64,000 bases of DNA from Pontivivens insulae. Its GTDB lineage: Bacteria > Pseudomonadota > Alphaproteobacteria > Rhodobacterales > Rhodobacteraceae. The notes below the pieces were generated by a model, which had not been told where the DNA came from, ran no database searches, and saw nothing but the letters and a program-made list of their open reading frames with translations. Positions 9,517-19,666 of the stretch are shown in pieces. The number at the start of each line of letters is the position of its first letter. The stretch's first letter is position 1. The translations under genes were made by a program, and so were the position numbers. The stretch covers positions 806,001-870,000 of the forward strand of contig NZ_OMKW01000002.1 of the NCBI RefSeq assembly GCF_900302495.1, read 5' to 3'.

Positions 9517-10110
9517 ATGTTGGTCACACTCCGCGCAAAACTCGCCTATCTCGCCATGCCGAAAACCGGCTCTACAGCGATTGAAGAGGCGTTCGCCCCC
9601 CATTGCGACATCATCATGTCAAAGAATCCGGCCATGAAACACATGCGTCTTCGCAAGTTTGAGCGATTCATGCGCCCGCTTCTGAACAATTCCGGCGCGA
9701 CAGAGATCGAGACCGTGGCCATTATCCGCGAGCCTATCGACTGGCTGGCAAGCTGGTATCGGTACCGCGGGCGCCCGGAACTGGATGGGCACCCCAATTC
9801 CAGCAAAGCGATGACATTTGAAACCTTCGTATTCGAGTATTTGAGCGAGCGTCCGGCACAGCCAGCTCGGATTGGACGGCCATCGAAGTTTGCGCAACCG
9901 ACAGATGCGGGTGTCGGCCTAACCTATCTTTACCGATATGATCGGATGGAGAGCTTCTCTGCCTTTCTGAGCGACCGGGTCGGCACCAATATCCTGCCCG
10001 ACCGGGTCAATGTCTCTCCGAGCCGGAACGTCGACCTGTCCCGCGCCGTCAGACTGCGCCTCGAAAACGCGCTGACAGCTGATTACGAGCTCTACGAATC
10101 CGCGCTTTGA
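9517..10110 (+). CDS. Sulfotransferase-like family protein
   Basis: The protein is 197 residues from the ATG at 9517; a TTG start 60 bases upstream is possible but lacks a ribosome site. The N-terminal LAYLAMPKTGSTAIEEAF has the PKTGST P-loop that binds PAPS in sulfotransferases, and VAIIREPIDWLASWYRYR is the second conserved block (the R-x-P...S 3'-phosphate motif). The protein is shorter than classical sulfotransferases but similar short forms occur in marine alphaproteobacteria. Acceptor unknown. Its 3' end overlaps the convergent cckA by 19 bases. Confidence 0.75.
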   Translation: MLVTLRAKLAYLAMPKTGSTAIEEAFAPHCDIIMSKNPAMKHMRLRKFERFMRPLLNNSGATEIETVAIIREPIDWLASWYRYRGRPELDGHPNSSKAMTFETFVFEYLSERPAQPARIGRPSKFAQPTDAGVGLTYLYRYDRMESFSAFLSDRVGTNILPDRVNVSPSRNVDLSRAVRLRLENALTADYELYESAL

Positions 10111-12362
10111 ACAGATGTTTCGAGCGCGGTCTTAACGGCCAGAGTCAGATCATTTAGCGAAAACGGCTTTGCGACAAAGGACGAATGCTCCTGTATGACC
10201 CCGGCGTCCAGCATGTCCTCTGCGTAACCTGACATGAAGATCACGCGTAGCTCCGCGTCCACCTCCCTTGCCTCCGCGACCCAACTTGGCCCATCAAGGC
10301 CGGGCATAATCACGTCGGAGATGATAAGGTCGATTTGAACGCCAGAGCGTACGATTTCCAACGCATCTTCCCCACAATCCGCTTCAATCACCTCATAGCC
10401 ACGCAGCTGTAATGCACGGGCAGCGAATGCACGCACCGGGGCTTCGTCCTCTACCAAAAGGATCTTACCCTCCTGAACATCGACATCGTCAACGACGCGG
10501 ATCTGAGGAATTGCGCTCGCACCCGTCGCGGTGGCTTCGACATGTGGTAGGTAAAGGGTGAAGGTGGTCCCTTCCTCGACGACAGAGTCCACAAAGATAA
10601 ATCCGCCCGTCTGCTTAATGATTCCATAGGCGGTGGACAGGCCAAGCCCTGTCCCCTCTCCTGGACGTTTGGTGGTGTAGAAGGGCTCGAAAATCTTGTT
10701 GAGGTCCCGATCCGCGATTCCAACACCGTTGTCACGGACCTCGATCACCGCATATCGACCCGGCTCCACAGTTGCCCGATCGCGCTGCAACGGCTCGGCC
10801 AACTCTACATTGCGTGCGCTGACCGTAACCTCTCCGCCCGATGGCATCGCGTCACGCGCATTGACGACAAGATTCATGATCACCTGCTCCAGTTGCCGCA
10901 GGTCGACACGAACGTTCGGCAGGTCTGTGCCGATATCGATATGCAGGCCCACCCGCTCGGTCAGCAGACGGTTGAGCAGGTGGGAAAGATCTCCCAGCAC
11001 CTCTGCAAGCTGCAAATCGCGAGGCTGCAATGTCTGCTTGCGCGAGAAGGCCAACAACTGGCGCACCAGGGCCGCCGCTCGATTGGCATTCTGCTTGATC
11101 TGCATCAGATCGGCGTAGTCCGGATCGGCCTTGCCGCGACGCAGCAACAGCAGGTCACAATGGCCAGAAAGCGCGGTCAGAAGATTGTTGAAATCGTGTG
11201 CGACCCCACCTGCAAGCTGACCTACAGCCTGCATCTTCTGGCTCTGTACGAATTGCGCTTCAAGCGTTTTCAACTCGGTCGCATCGCTTGCAATCATCAG
11301 AATTGACAGCGCGCCTTCGATCCGAAGTGGCGAAAACGAGATTTGAAAGAAGCGATCGATATCGCTCCCCCGCATCCGCGCAACTTCAGGCCGCGCGGTG
11401 CGACGACTGCTCACGACGCTCTGAATGCGCTGCGCCATGGGTTGTGCAAGACCTGAGAGATAGTCCGGAACGCTCGTCCCCAGATCAAACGCATCGCCCA
11501 ACAGCTTGCGCGCGGCGGGGTTGGCCATCTCGACCACTCCATCCGTATCAAGACGTGCCAGCGCGATGGGAAGCTGTGCCATCAGCTGATCCGGGTTTGA
11601 GGCTGCGACCTCATGCTCTTCCAGAGGAAACAGAAGCAAATCGCACCCACCAGCCTCATCCGGCACAACGAGAGAGCGTAACAAGATGTCGGGATCAAAT
11701 GCTGCACGGTGGATGCGGCCGTTTGCTGGAGGAAGGTCCATAAGGACATCCTCAAGCACATCCGCGGATTGCGAAAGACGGGCACGTAGCCATGAGTTCA
11801 GTTGATCAATCTGTCCGCCAGCGCCGATCCGGACATGCCCATAGGTCGCACTGTCCAGCCGGACCGCGCCCAAACCCTGCCGATCCAGCCCGTCGAGCAA
11901 TCGCCAGCGCAACCGCCCGCTGCCCGCCCGTTCCAACATCAGGATCAGATCCCGTCCATCATGATCCTGGACGTGGCGCAGCGAGACGTTCCGATCAGCA
12001 AGGGCATTGACCATCGCAAAGCCAATCCGCGCGCCATCCGGCAGCAAAATATCTAATGCGTCAGAGATTCGTCCGTCACCCTGCGCAAAACGCCCCGACA
12101 TGTCAGTGAGCCAAGTCTCGCCATACGTATTGGATGCATCAACGTCGCGCTCGCCGCGCAGGACACGCAGCAGCACAAGTAGTGCAGCACCCAGAATGAC
12201 CGCCCCCATCACGGAAATAGCAACATTACTCAGCAGCGCACCAGCCGCACACATCATAGCACCGGCAGCGTTCAAACAGACCGACTGCCAAATCCCCGAG
12301 GGCGGAATATCCGGTCGGGTAACAGCAAAGTGTCCGCGGAAATGCTGTGAATATTCGGACAT
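10092..12362 (-). CDS. cckA: Cell-cycle hybrid histidine kinase CckA
   Basis: This hybrid kinase/phosphatase controls the CtrA phosphorelay through ChpT. From the ATG at 12362 it is 756 residues; that start has GGAG five bases ahead, whereas an ATG 36 bases upstream has no clear site. In order there are two transmembrane helices (about 25-75), PAS-like regions, a HisKA domain with the HDFNN phosphoacceptor box, a HATPase domain with N-box NLVVNARDAM and EGTGLGLSTAYGI, and a C-terminal receiver with VEDEAPVR, phosphoacceptor aspartate in LIISDVIMPG, and the FVAKPF lysine. The domain layout and HDFNN...FSRKQ signature are those of CckA. It follows the methyltransferase gene by 77 bp. Confidence 0.93.
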   Translation of the reverse strand: MSEYSQHFRGHFAVTRPDIPPSGIWQSVCLNAAGAMMCAAGALLSNVAISVMGAVILGAALLVLLRVLRGERDVDASNTYGETWLTDMSGRFAQGDGRISDALDILLPDGARIGFAMVNALADRNVSLRHVQDHDGRDLILMLERAGSGRLRWRLLDGLDRQGLGAVRLDSATYGHVRIGAGGQIDQLNSWLRARLSQSADVLEDVLMDLPPANGRIHRAAFDPDILLRSLVVPDEAGGCDLLLFPLEEHEVAASNPDQLMAQLPIALARLDTDGVVEMANPAARKLLGDAFDLGTSVPDYLSGLAQPMAQRIQSVVSSRRTARPEVARMRGSDIDRFFQISFSPLRIEGALSILMIASDATELKTLEAQFVQSQKMQAVGQLAGGVAHDFNNLLTALSGHCDLLLLRRGKADPDYADLMQIKQNANRAAALVRQLLAFSRKQTLQPRDLQLAEVLGDLSHLLNRLLTERVGLHIDIGTDLPNVRVDLRQLEQVIMNLVVNARDAMPSGGEVTVSARNVELAEPLQRDRATVEPGRYAVIEVRDNGVGIADRDLNKIFEPFYTTKRPGEGTGLGLSTAYGIIKQTGGFIFVDSVVEEGTTFTLYLPHVEATATGASAIPQIRVVDDVDVQEGKILLVEDEAPVRAFAARALQLRGYEVIEADCGEDALEIVRSGVQIDLIISDVIMPGLDGPSWVAEAREVDAELRVIFMSGYAEDMLDAGVIQEHSSFVAKPFSLNDLTLAVKTALETSVQSADS

Positions 12363-12439
12363 GCCCTCTCCGACCGTTTGCGCCTTTTCATGAGGCATTC
12401 GCCATCAAGAAAAGGTTAACGGGGAGACGCGACCAGAGC

Positions 12440-12507
12440 CTATAGATTGGATATATTTGTAATTATATTAGCGTAAAAACCGTCTCTATCCGACAAAAAA
12501 TCTATAG
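12440..12507. repeat. 9-bp inverted repeat in the AT-rich 3' end of the methyltransferase gene
   Basis: CTATAGATT (12440-12448) and AATCTATAG (12499-12507) are exact reverse complements separated by 50 bp. Both lie in the AT-rich block between the methyltransferase catalytic part and cckA. The left arm coincides with the methyltransferase stop region. Role unknown; a regulatory site for cckA is possible. Confidence 0.4.
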
Positions 12508-13600
12508 AAAGGTTTCTTTCTGAAATCATAAAGTCAAACTCATTAAAAAACGAATTAATTTGTAAATTATTCTCGGATTTAAGGACGGAACAGGTCGCGT
12601 AGGCAATGCGGCCTTGCGGCGCGACGTGACGAGATGCAGAGCGCAGAGCGGCCACTTGAGCGTGCCGAATATCGTCAAAGCGTTGCTCAGTCAGAGAAAT
12701 CTTGCCGTAGGGATCACGGCGCCATGAACCACTACCCGTGCAGGGCGCATCGACATAGACCAGGTCAAAGCAACGCTCGGGTAGGTCCGCAGTGTCGATG
12801 ATATCCACTGATGCACCGGCACGTCTGGCCCGGTTGGGAATATCCTTCATCCGGCGCGGCGCAATGTCATGGGCCACAACTCTTCGCCCCGAGGCCGCGG
12901 CCAGTGCCAAAGTCTTACCACCGCCCCCAGCGCAATAGTCCAGTATGGTCGTCGCTGTTTCTGGTTTCGCGAAGGCGACTATTTGCTGCGAACCGGCATC
13001 TTGAAGTTCGAACAGACCCTCTGCGAACAGGTCCGTCTCGGTCAATCCACGACCGGACCCCGAAAGCCGCAGCGCAGTCGGCACATCATCCAGAGGGACA
13101 GCATCAAATCCCGCCTCGGCAAGAAGACGCGCAAGGCTCTCTCGCGACGTCTTGGCCGTGTTGACGCGTAAATCCACCGGTGCGCGTTCCTGCACCATGG
13201 CGTTCACCTCTGGCAGACGCGAGCCGAACACCTCTTCCAACTCGCGGATCAGGAACGGCGGAAAGTCGTAGGGCACCGGATCGGAGGGCATCAGGATCTC
13301 TTGAGCGCTGAGCGGGGCAAGCGCGTGGCCCTGCCCCGTGAAGACAGTCTCCGCCGCCACGCCTCGTGCGCGCAAAAGGCCGAGCACGCGCCCGCGCCCC
13401 GTCTCTGCACTGCCGAGCGCGGCTGTGCTCCACCACCGCCTTGCGATGTCGTAACAAATATCCGCAATGGCCCGACGATCCTTTGAGCCTGCAAAGCGAT
13501 GCGCCCGCCCCCAAGCGCGGATCGCCGGCTCTAGGCGTTCGCCAGCAACGATTGCATCGACAATCTCTGCCGCGGCAGCATATCGCGCAGCAGGTGTCAT
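12440..13600 (-). CDS. RsmB/NOL1-type (cytosine-C5) RNA methyltransferase
   Basis: The 386-residue protein has an N-terminal NusB-like helical part (about 1-130) and a C-terminal SAM methyltransferase domain with LDYCAGGGGKTLALAA (SAM loop), the catalytic YVDAPCTGSGSWRRDP block and the second cysteine in YATCSVL. This is the two-cysteine architecture of m5C methyltransferases, most likely acting on 16S rRNA. The last ~50 residues are encoded by unusually AT-rich DNA with Asn/Ile/Phe-rich codons, yet still end in a recognisable DGFYANIIT segment. It is third in a guaB-MAPEG-methyltransferase unit, 3 bp after the MAPEG stop. Confidence 0.88.
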   Translation of the reverse strand: MTPAARYAAAAEIVDAIVAGERLEPAIRAWGRAHRFAGSKDRRAIADICYDIARRWWSTAALGSAETGRGRVLGLLRARGVAAETVFTGQGHALAPLSAQEILMPSDPVPYDFPPFLIRELEEVFGSRLPEVNAMVQERAPVDLRVNTAKTSRESLARLLAEAGFDAVPLDDVPTALRLSGSGRGLTETDLFAEGLFELQDAGSQQIVAFAKPETATTILDYCAGGGGKTLALAAASGRRVVAHDIAPRRMKDIPNRARRAGASVDIIDTADLPERCFDLVYVDAPCTGSGSWRRDPYGKISLTEQRFDDIRHAQVAALRSASRHVAPQGRIAYATCSVLKSENNLQINSFFNEFDFMISERNLSIDFLSDRDGFYANIITNISNL

Positions 13601-13603
13601 GCT

Positions 13604-14032
13604 TCAGCCAATAACAATGCCAACGCCAAGCGCCAGCCACAACACAGCCAGACCAGCCAGCCCCAGCACGAAGGCGCGGAAACGTTGGCTCACCCGGTTC
13701 GTCCCGACGTGAATGGCACGATGCAGCAGACGACTTGCCACATAGATCACCGCCCCCAGCGCGACGCCTGCATTGCTGGCATCGAGAGCCGCAGCCAGCG
13801 CAACACCCGCATAGAGCAATATCGGTGTCTCAAACTGGTTGTGCGCATTATTCTGCATCGCTCGCGCCTGCTCAGACGAGAAATTGCGGGGCGAGAGCGC
13901 CACTTCCCCAACCGAGGTTTGCTTTCGCGCAATCTCCTTCAGACGCGCCTGGCCCATCGTGATGATCGACCAAAACGTCAGGGCGACCTGCAAAAAGACA
14001 CAGGCCAGTGCGATGGAGAGTGTCAGCTCCAT
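13604..14032 (-). CDS. MAPEG family membrane protein
   Basis: A 142-residue integral membrane protein with four predicted helices (about 3-25, 65-85, 88-105, 118-140). It carries the family's polar segments: an F.SEQARAMQNNAHNQFETPILLY stretch near the second helix and A.RLLHRAIHVGTNRVSQR near the third. MAPEG proteins include glutathione transferases, but short bacterial members like this are uncharacterised. It is tightly packed: the start is 3 bp after guaB, the stop 3 bp before the methyltransferase. Confidence 0.85.
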   Translation of the reverse strand: MELTLSIALACVFLQVALTFWSIITMGQARLKEIARKQTSVGEVALSPRNFSSEQARAMQNNAHNQFETPILLYAGVALAAALDASNAGVALGAVIYVASRLLHRAIHVGTNRVSQRFRAFVLGLAGLAVLWLALGVGIVIG

Positions 14033-14035
14033 TTC

Positions 14036-15526
<1,491 letters not shown>

Positions 15527-15630
15527 CTATTTCAGAACCGTTGGCAAATGAAAAGTGCAATTCCGCCCGGCGCGGGAAAGTCCCGCAACGAACGTCTTCA
15601 TCTTTCCGAAAATACGCCGCCCGAACCGGG

Positions 15631-17220
15631 TCAGCGGCCGCGGAATAATCCGCCCAAAACGCCCCGCGTGATCGAGCGGCCAAGCTGGCTGCCCATCTGC
15701 CGCGCAAGCGACTTACCGAATGTGGTCGCTATGCTGTCAGACCGGGACCGACTGCGTTTGGGTGCCGACGTCGCGCGGCGTTTGCCCGTCGCGCCGGGCG
15801 AATATCGGCGGCCCGAACGAAATTCCTCGCTGCGCCAACTCGGGGCCTCTTCCTCACCACGATAGGATCGACGCTGATAGCCATTGGGCGCATCGTCCTC
15901 TTCAACCTCCTCGGTCGCGTCAGCTGCGCGCGCAGCCAATATTTCATAGGCAGAATGCCGATCAACCACCGTGTCATATTTCTGACCCAACGGTGATTGC
16001 GCGATCACCGCAGCCCGCTCCGCCGTCGTCAGCGGCCCAAGCCGCGAGGAGGGAGGCCGGATTAAAGTACGCTCAGCCACACCTGGCACACCCTTCTTTT
16101 CAAGAAAGCTCGTGACGGCCTCCCCTATTCCGACATCGCGGATCGCGTCCTCGGCATCAAAGCGCGGATTGGGGCGAAATGTTTCGGCCGCGGCCCTCAG
16201 GCCCTTTTGGTCGCGGGGCGTATAGGCCCGCAAAGCGTGCTGAACGCGGTTGCCCAATTGTCCCAAGACGTCATCCGGAACGTCATCAGGGTTCTGCGTC
16301 ACGAAATAGACACCCACCCCCTTGGATCGGATCAGGCGCGCGACCTGCTCCACCTTATCGACAAGGGCATCTGGCGCATCGTCGAACAGAAGATGCGCCT
16401 CGTCAAAGAAGAAGACGAATTTCGGGTGATCGGGGTCGCCGACTTCGGGCAGTTGCTCGAACAATTCTGACAACAACCAAAGCAGGAAGGTCGCATAAAG
16501 GCCCGGCGACTGCATAAGTCGGTCCGCGGCCAGTACGTTGATCCGCCCCTCGCCATTAGATTCATGCGCGATCATGTCCGAAAGATCCAACGCAGGTTCA
16601 CCGAAAAAGCCCGAAGCCCCCTGATTTTCAAGCACCAATAGCGACCTCTGGATCGCACCGACACTGGCGCGCGAGATGTTGCCATAGCGCAGCGACAAGT
16701 CCGGCGCATTTTCACCGACCCACACGAGAAGCGCCTGCAAATCCTTCAGATCAAGCAAGGCAAGCCCCTGCTCATCGGCCACTCTGAAGGCGATATTCAA
16801 CACGCCTTCCTGCGCCTGTGTCAGATCGAGGAGGCGCGCGAACAAGAGCGGCCCCATCTCGCTGACCGTTGTGCGGATGGGATGCCCCTTCTCTCCAAAC
16901 ATGTCCCAGAACACGACCGGAAAAGCCCGATAGGCATAGTTATCGAGGCCAATCTTGGCGGCGCGCTCCATCAATTTCGGATGCAGTTCCGCGTCTTGCG
17001 ATCCTGCGACCGCCAGACCAGACAGGTCACCCTTCACATCAGCCAGGAACACCGGTGTTCCAGCCTTCGCGAATCCCTCCGCGAGAATCTGCAGAGTGAC
17101 GGTTTTGCCCGTACCGGTCGCACCCGCGATCAATCCATGCCGATTGCCATATTTGAGCTTCAGGTTCTGAGCTTCATCCTGTGCGGCACCGCCCCCGCCG
17201 ACGAAAAGCGTATCGCTCAT
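15631..17220 (-). CDS. HerA-like/DUF853 (YjgR-type) ATPase
   Basis: The protein is 529 residues from the ATG at 17220, which has GAGGA five bases ahead; longer in-frame starts lack a site. It has a Walker A loop [12 protein letters not shown] near the N-terminus, a long HerA-helicase C-terminal-like ATPase core, and Walker [13 protein letters not shown]. The C-terminal ~70 residues are Arg/Ser-rich and finish [17 protein letters not shown], as usual in this family. YjgR proteins are presumed DNA-motor ATPases but their role is not established. Confidence 0.88.
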   Translation of the reverse strand: MSDTLFVGGGGAAQDEAQNLKLKYGNRHGLIAGATGTGKTVTLQILAEGFAKAGTPVFLADVKGDLSGLAVAGSQDAELHPKLMERAAKIGLDNYAYRAFPVVFWDMFGEKGHPIRTTVSEMGPLLFARLLDLTQAQEGVLNIAFRVADEQGLALLDLKDLQALLVWVGENAPDLSLRYGNISRASVGAIQRSLLVLENQGASGFFGEPALDLSDMIAHESNGEGRINVLAADRLMQSPGLYATFLLWLLSELFEQLPEVGDPDHPKFVFFFDEAHLLFDDAPDALVDKVEQVARLIRSKGVGVYFVTQNPDDVPDDVLGQLGNRVQHALRAYTPRDQKGLRAAAETFRPNPRFDAEDAIRDVGIGEAVTSFLEKKGVPGVAERTLIRPPSSRLGPLTTAERAAVIAQSPLGQKYDTVVDRHSAYEILAARAADATEEVEEDDAPNGYQRRSYRGEEEAPSWRSEEFRSGRRYSPGATGKRRATSAPKRSRSRSDSIATTFGKSLARQMGSQLGRSITRGVLGGLFRGR

Positions 17221-17295
17221 TTGGTATCCTCGCATTGTCCGGCCCCCAGTAGAAGTGCAGGATCGACGGCGTGCAAGAAGATTCACTCTGCCCTG

Positions 17296-17413
17296 TTGAC
17301 GCCACATTTTTCTCAACGTAGCGTTTGTCACAGTTTAGATGTTCGGCATGTCCGACAGGGAAAATGCACTGAAAACAGTGCCGGAAAGGGACGCCGATGC
17401 GCGTCCCTTTTTC
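17296..17413 (+). ncRNA. Candidate small RNA or leader transcript ending in a terminator
   Basis: A TTGACG -35-like box (17296-17301), 17 bp spacer and weak TAGCGT -10-like box (17319-17324) precede about 60 bp with no ORF and then a strong intrinsic terminator (17386-17413). The terminator lies between divergent genes with no upstream gene on this strand, so it must end a short untranslated transcript. The -10 match is poor and the boundaries are inferred. Confidence 0.35.
17386..17413 (+). terminator. Orphan Rho-independent terminator between HerA-like gene and ialB
   Basis: AAAGGGACGC pairs with GCGTCCCTTT around a short loop and is followed by a T run. It lies about 100 bp before the IalB-like start and does not follow any annotated gene on its strand. 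A separate TTGACA box at 17447-17452, downstream of the terminator, is a likely -35 for the IalB-like gene. Confidence 0.75.
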
Positions 17414-17515
17414 GTTGCGTGACGGAACGGCTCACAGGCGCTTGCGTTGACAGTCCGCGCGCGACCTGACAGGTCTTGAGCCGCACCGAGACAGGCCACA
17501 ACGCGGGAGTACCGA

Positions 17516-18136
17516 ATGCGCCTTCACATGATTGCCGTCGCAGCCCTTCTTTCCGTCACAGCGGGACAGGTTGCCTTCGCCCAATCCGGTCCGACAACAG
17601 GCTTTGATGCGCCAGCCCCGGCCCCAGCACCCGCTCCGGCCCCAGCGCCAGAGCCCGAGCCGGAGCCCGAACCACAGCCGCAGCCGCAGCCTGCGGCACC
17701 TCAGGGCGAAGAAGCCGTGCGTGAGGTCCATGGCGATTGGGAACTGCGCTGCTTTGGCGACAGTGACGAATGCTTCATCTTCCAGATTGCCACCAATGAT
17801 GATGGGCGCCCGGCCGCCGAAATGGCAATTGTCGATCTGCCTGGCAACGATCCGGCTGCATCCGCTGGCGTGACCCTGACACTGCCGCTTGGCGTGATTA
17901 TCCCCGAGGGCATCGTTTTGCAGGTCGATAATGGCCGCGCCCAGCAATTCGGATACACTTTCTGTGTCGAAACCGGCTGCATTGCCAGGATCGCGATCAG
18001 CGACGGCTTCGTTCAGTCCATGCGCGCGGGCAACAACCTGAAAATGCGGGTCCATGCCGTCAACGTGCCGCAAAACCCGATTGAACTGACGATCAGCCTG
18101 ACGGGCGTCACGGCCGCATTCAACGCCCTGCCCTGA
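17516..18136 (+). CDS. Invasion-associated locus B (IalB) family secreted protein
   Basis: The 206-residue protein has a signal peptide (about 1-22, ending VAFA-Q), a low-complexity Pro/Ala then Pro/Glu then Pro/Gln linker (about 32-62), and an IalB domain (about 68-206) that begins with the typical HGDWELRCF. Later segments include VTLTLPLGVIIPEGI, QFGYTFCVETGCIARIAI and NLKMRVHAVNVPQNPIELTISL, all standard for IalB. The family is periplasmic; the name derives from Bartonella, and no invasion role is implied here. GGGAG precedes the ATG. Confidence 0.88.
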   Translation: MRLHMIAVAALLSVTAGQVAFAQSGPTTGFDAPAPAPAPAPAPAPEPEPEPEPQPQPQPAAPQGEEAVREVHGDWELRCFGDSDECFIFQIATNDDGRPAAEMAIVDLPGNDPAASAGVTLTLPLGVIIPEGIVLQVDNGRAQQFGYTFCVETGCIARIAISDGFVQSMRAGNNLKMRVHAVNVPQNPIELTISLTGVTAAFNALP

Positions 18137-18148
18137 TCAAACACCTCT

Positions 18149-18176
18149 GCTGCGCAGGGATTAGACCTTGCGCAGC
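18149..18176. terminator. Stem-loop between convergent ialB-like and KAS genes
   Basis: GCTGCGCAGG pairs with CCTTGCGCAGC around a short loop. The element straddles the KAS stop codon and begins 12 bp after the IalB-like stop. No clear T tract follows on either strand, so its role as a terminator is only tentative. Confidence 0.3.
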
Positions 18177-19369
18177 GCCAAAACAGCATTCAGCCCACCA
18201 AAGGCAAATGCGTTTGTGAGAACAACAGACACGTCAGCGTCGCGCGCCTCGTTCGGCACCACATCCAGATCACATTCAGGATCGCCCTCGACATGGTTGG
18301 CCGTTGGCGCGATCACGCCATCGCGCAGCGCCATGATACAGGCCAGCAGCTCCACCGCGCCGGTGCCACCGATAAGATGACCGTGCATCGATTTGGTTGA
18401 CGAGATCATCAACCGATCTGCGTGATCGCCAAAGACAGCGCGGACCGCGGCACATTCCGTCCGATCATTCGCAGCCGTGCCTGTGCCATGTGCGTTGATA
18501 TAGCCAACCTCATCCGCATTGATCCCAGCAGATTGCAACGCACCGGCCATCGCGCGTTGCGCGCCGTCGCTGTTGGGCATGACAATATCACTTGCGTCCG
18601 CGCTCATCGCGAAACCAACAACTTCAGCAAGGATATCTGCGCCGCGGGCGCGGGCCCGCTCGTATTCCTCGAAAACGAAGATCGCCGCGCCCTCGCCCTG
18701 AACCATGCCGTTGCGCGTCTTGCAGAACGGCCGGCACCCGTCCTTAGACATGACGCGCAAACCTTCCCAGGCCTTGATACCGCCGAAAACGAGCATCGAC
18801 TCGCTGCCGCCAGTCAACATGACATCTGCCATACCGCTCTGGATCATGTGAAAGGCTTGACCCATTGCATGGTTCGACGATGCGCAGGCCGTGGCGACCG
18901 TAAAGCTCGGCCCCCGCAAATCATGTTTCATCGATAGGTGAGAGGCCGCCGCATTGTTCATAAGCCGTGGCACGACGAAGGGGTGAACGCGGTTCTTCCC
19001 CTCTTCATAGACGGTGCGATAGTTGTCATCGACCGTATGCAACCCACCGCCAGAGGTTCCCACAACGCAACCGGCACGCAGCGCAGTTTCCTCATCAACC
19101 TCCAGGCCCGACTGCGTCATCGCCTCTTGCCCGGCGATCAGCGCGAACTGCGTGAAGCGATCAAAGAATGTCAGCTCCTGTCGCGTGAAATGCGCCTTCT
19201 CATCATAGCTGCGGACCTGACCTCCGATCCCGATAGAGAGGCGCTCCACATCCCGCATTTCGAGCGGACCAATCGCACAGCGACCTTCCCGCATGCCTTC
19301 CATCGTCGTCGGCGCGGTGTGGCCCAATGCGCTGACCGCACCCTGACCTGTGATGACGACGCGGCGCAT
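18161..19369 (-). CDS. Beta-ketoacyl-ACP synthase (FabF/NodE-like)
   Basis: The protein is 402 residues from the ATG at 19369; a GTG six bases earlier overlaps the ACP stop. It condenses malonyl-ACP with acyl-ACP. The catalytic triad is complete: Cys in TVATACASSNHA, His in NAHGTGTAANDRTE, His in STKSMHGHLIGGTGA. It resembles the FabF/NodE branch but is divergent from housekeeping FabF, and it is coupled to its own ACP and adjacent to lpxD. I infer synthesis of a special acyl chain, probably for lipid A, as in the acpXL clusters of other alphaproteobacteria. Confidence 0.88.
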   Translation of the reverse strand: MRRVVITGQGAVSALGHTAPTTMEGMREGRCAIGPLEMRDVERLSIGIGGQVRSYDEKAHFTRQELTFFDRFTQFALIAGQEAMTQSGLEVDEETALRAGCVVGTSGGGLHTVDDNYRTVYEEGKNRVHPFVVPRLMNNAAASHLSMKHDLRGPSFTVATACASSNHAMGQAFHMIQSGMADVMLTGGSESMLVFGGIKAWEGLRVMSKDGCRPFCKTRNGMVQGEGAAIFVFEEYERARARGADILAEVVGFAMSADASDIVMPNSDGAQRAMAGALQSAGINADEVGYINAHGTGTAANDRTECAAVRAVFGDHADRLMISSTKSMHGHLIGGTGAVELLACIMALRDGVIAPTANHVEGDPECDLDVVPNEARDADVSVVLTNAFAFGGLNAVLALRKV

Positions 19370-19371
19370 GT

Positions 19372-19638
19372 TCACCCGGCTTTCTGCGCCACCAGCGCTT
19401 TGACCGCATCGACCATGCTTTGCACATTCGAAATGTCGAATGCAGAGTCGGCTGGATCATTGGCATTGAAGGGGACTTGCACATCAAAGGTCTCTTCAAT
19501 GGCGAAGACGGCCTCTACCAGACCCAGACTGTCGATACCCAAATCTTCGAGCGTCGCATCCATCGACACCTCGGTCGGATCGATCAAAGCCTGTTCGGCA
19601 ATAATCGCCCGCATTTTCTCGGTGACATCATCACTCAT
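19372..19638 (-). CDS. Dedicated acyl carrier protein
   Basis: An 88-residue acidic four-helix carrier with the phosphopantetheine attachment serine in LEDLGIDSLGLVEAVF (about residue 37). It is more divergent than housekeeping AcpP, with a NodF/AcpXL-like length and an FDVQVPFNANDPADSAFD segment. The stop is directly before the KAS start, and lpxD lies 28 bp upstream, so the three form one unit. The acyl substrate is not known. Confidence 0.88.
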   Translation of the reverse strand: MSDDVTEKMRAIIAEQALIDPTEVSMDATLEDLGIDSLGLVEAVFAIEETFDVQVPFNANDPADSAFDISNVQSMVDAVKALVAQKAG

Positions 19639-19666
19639 GAACAGCCCCTTTGCAGTTGCGGTGTCT

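Noticed and set aside
15570-15587. Short GCGGGA / TCCCGC hairpin between the HerA-like gene and guaB
   Set aside because: No T tract on either side and the stem is short, so I do not call it a terminator.
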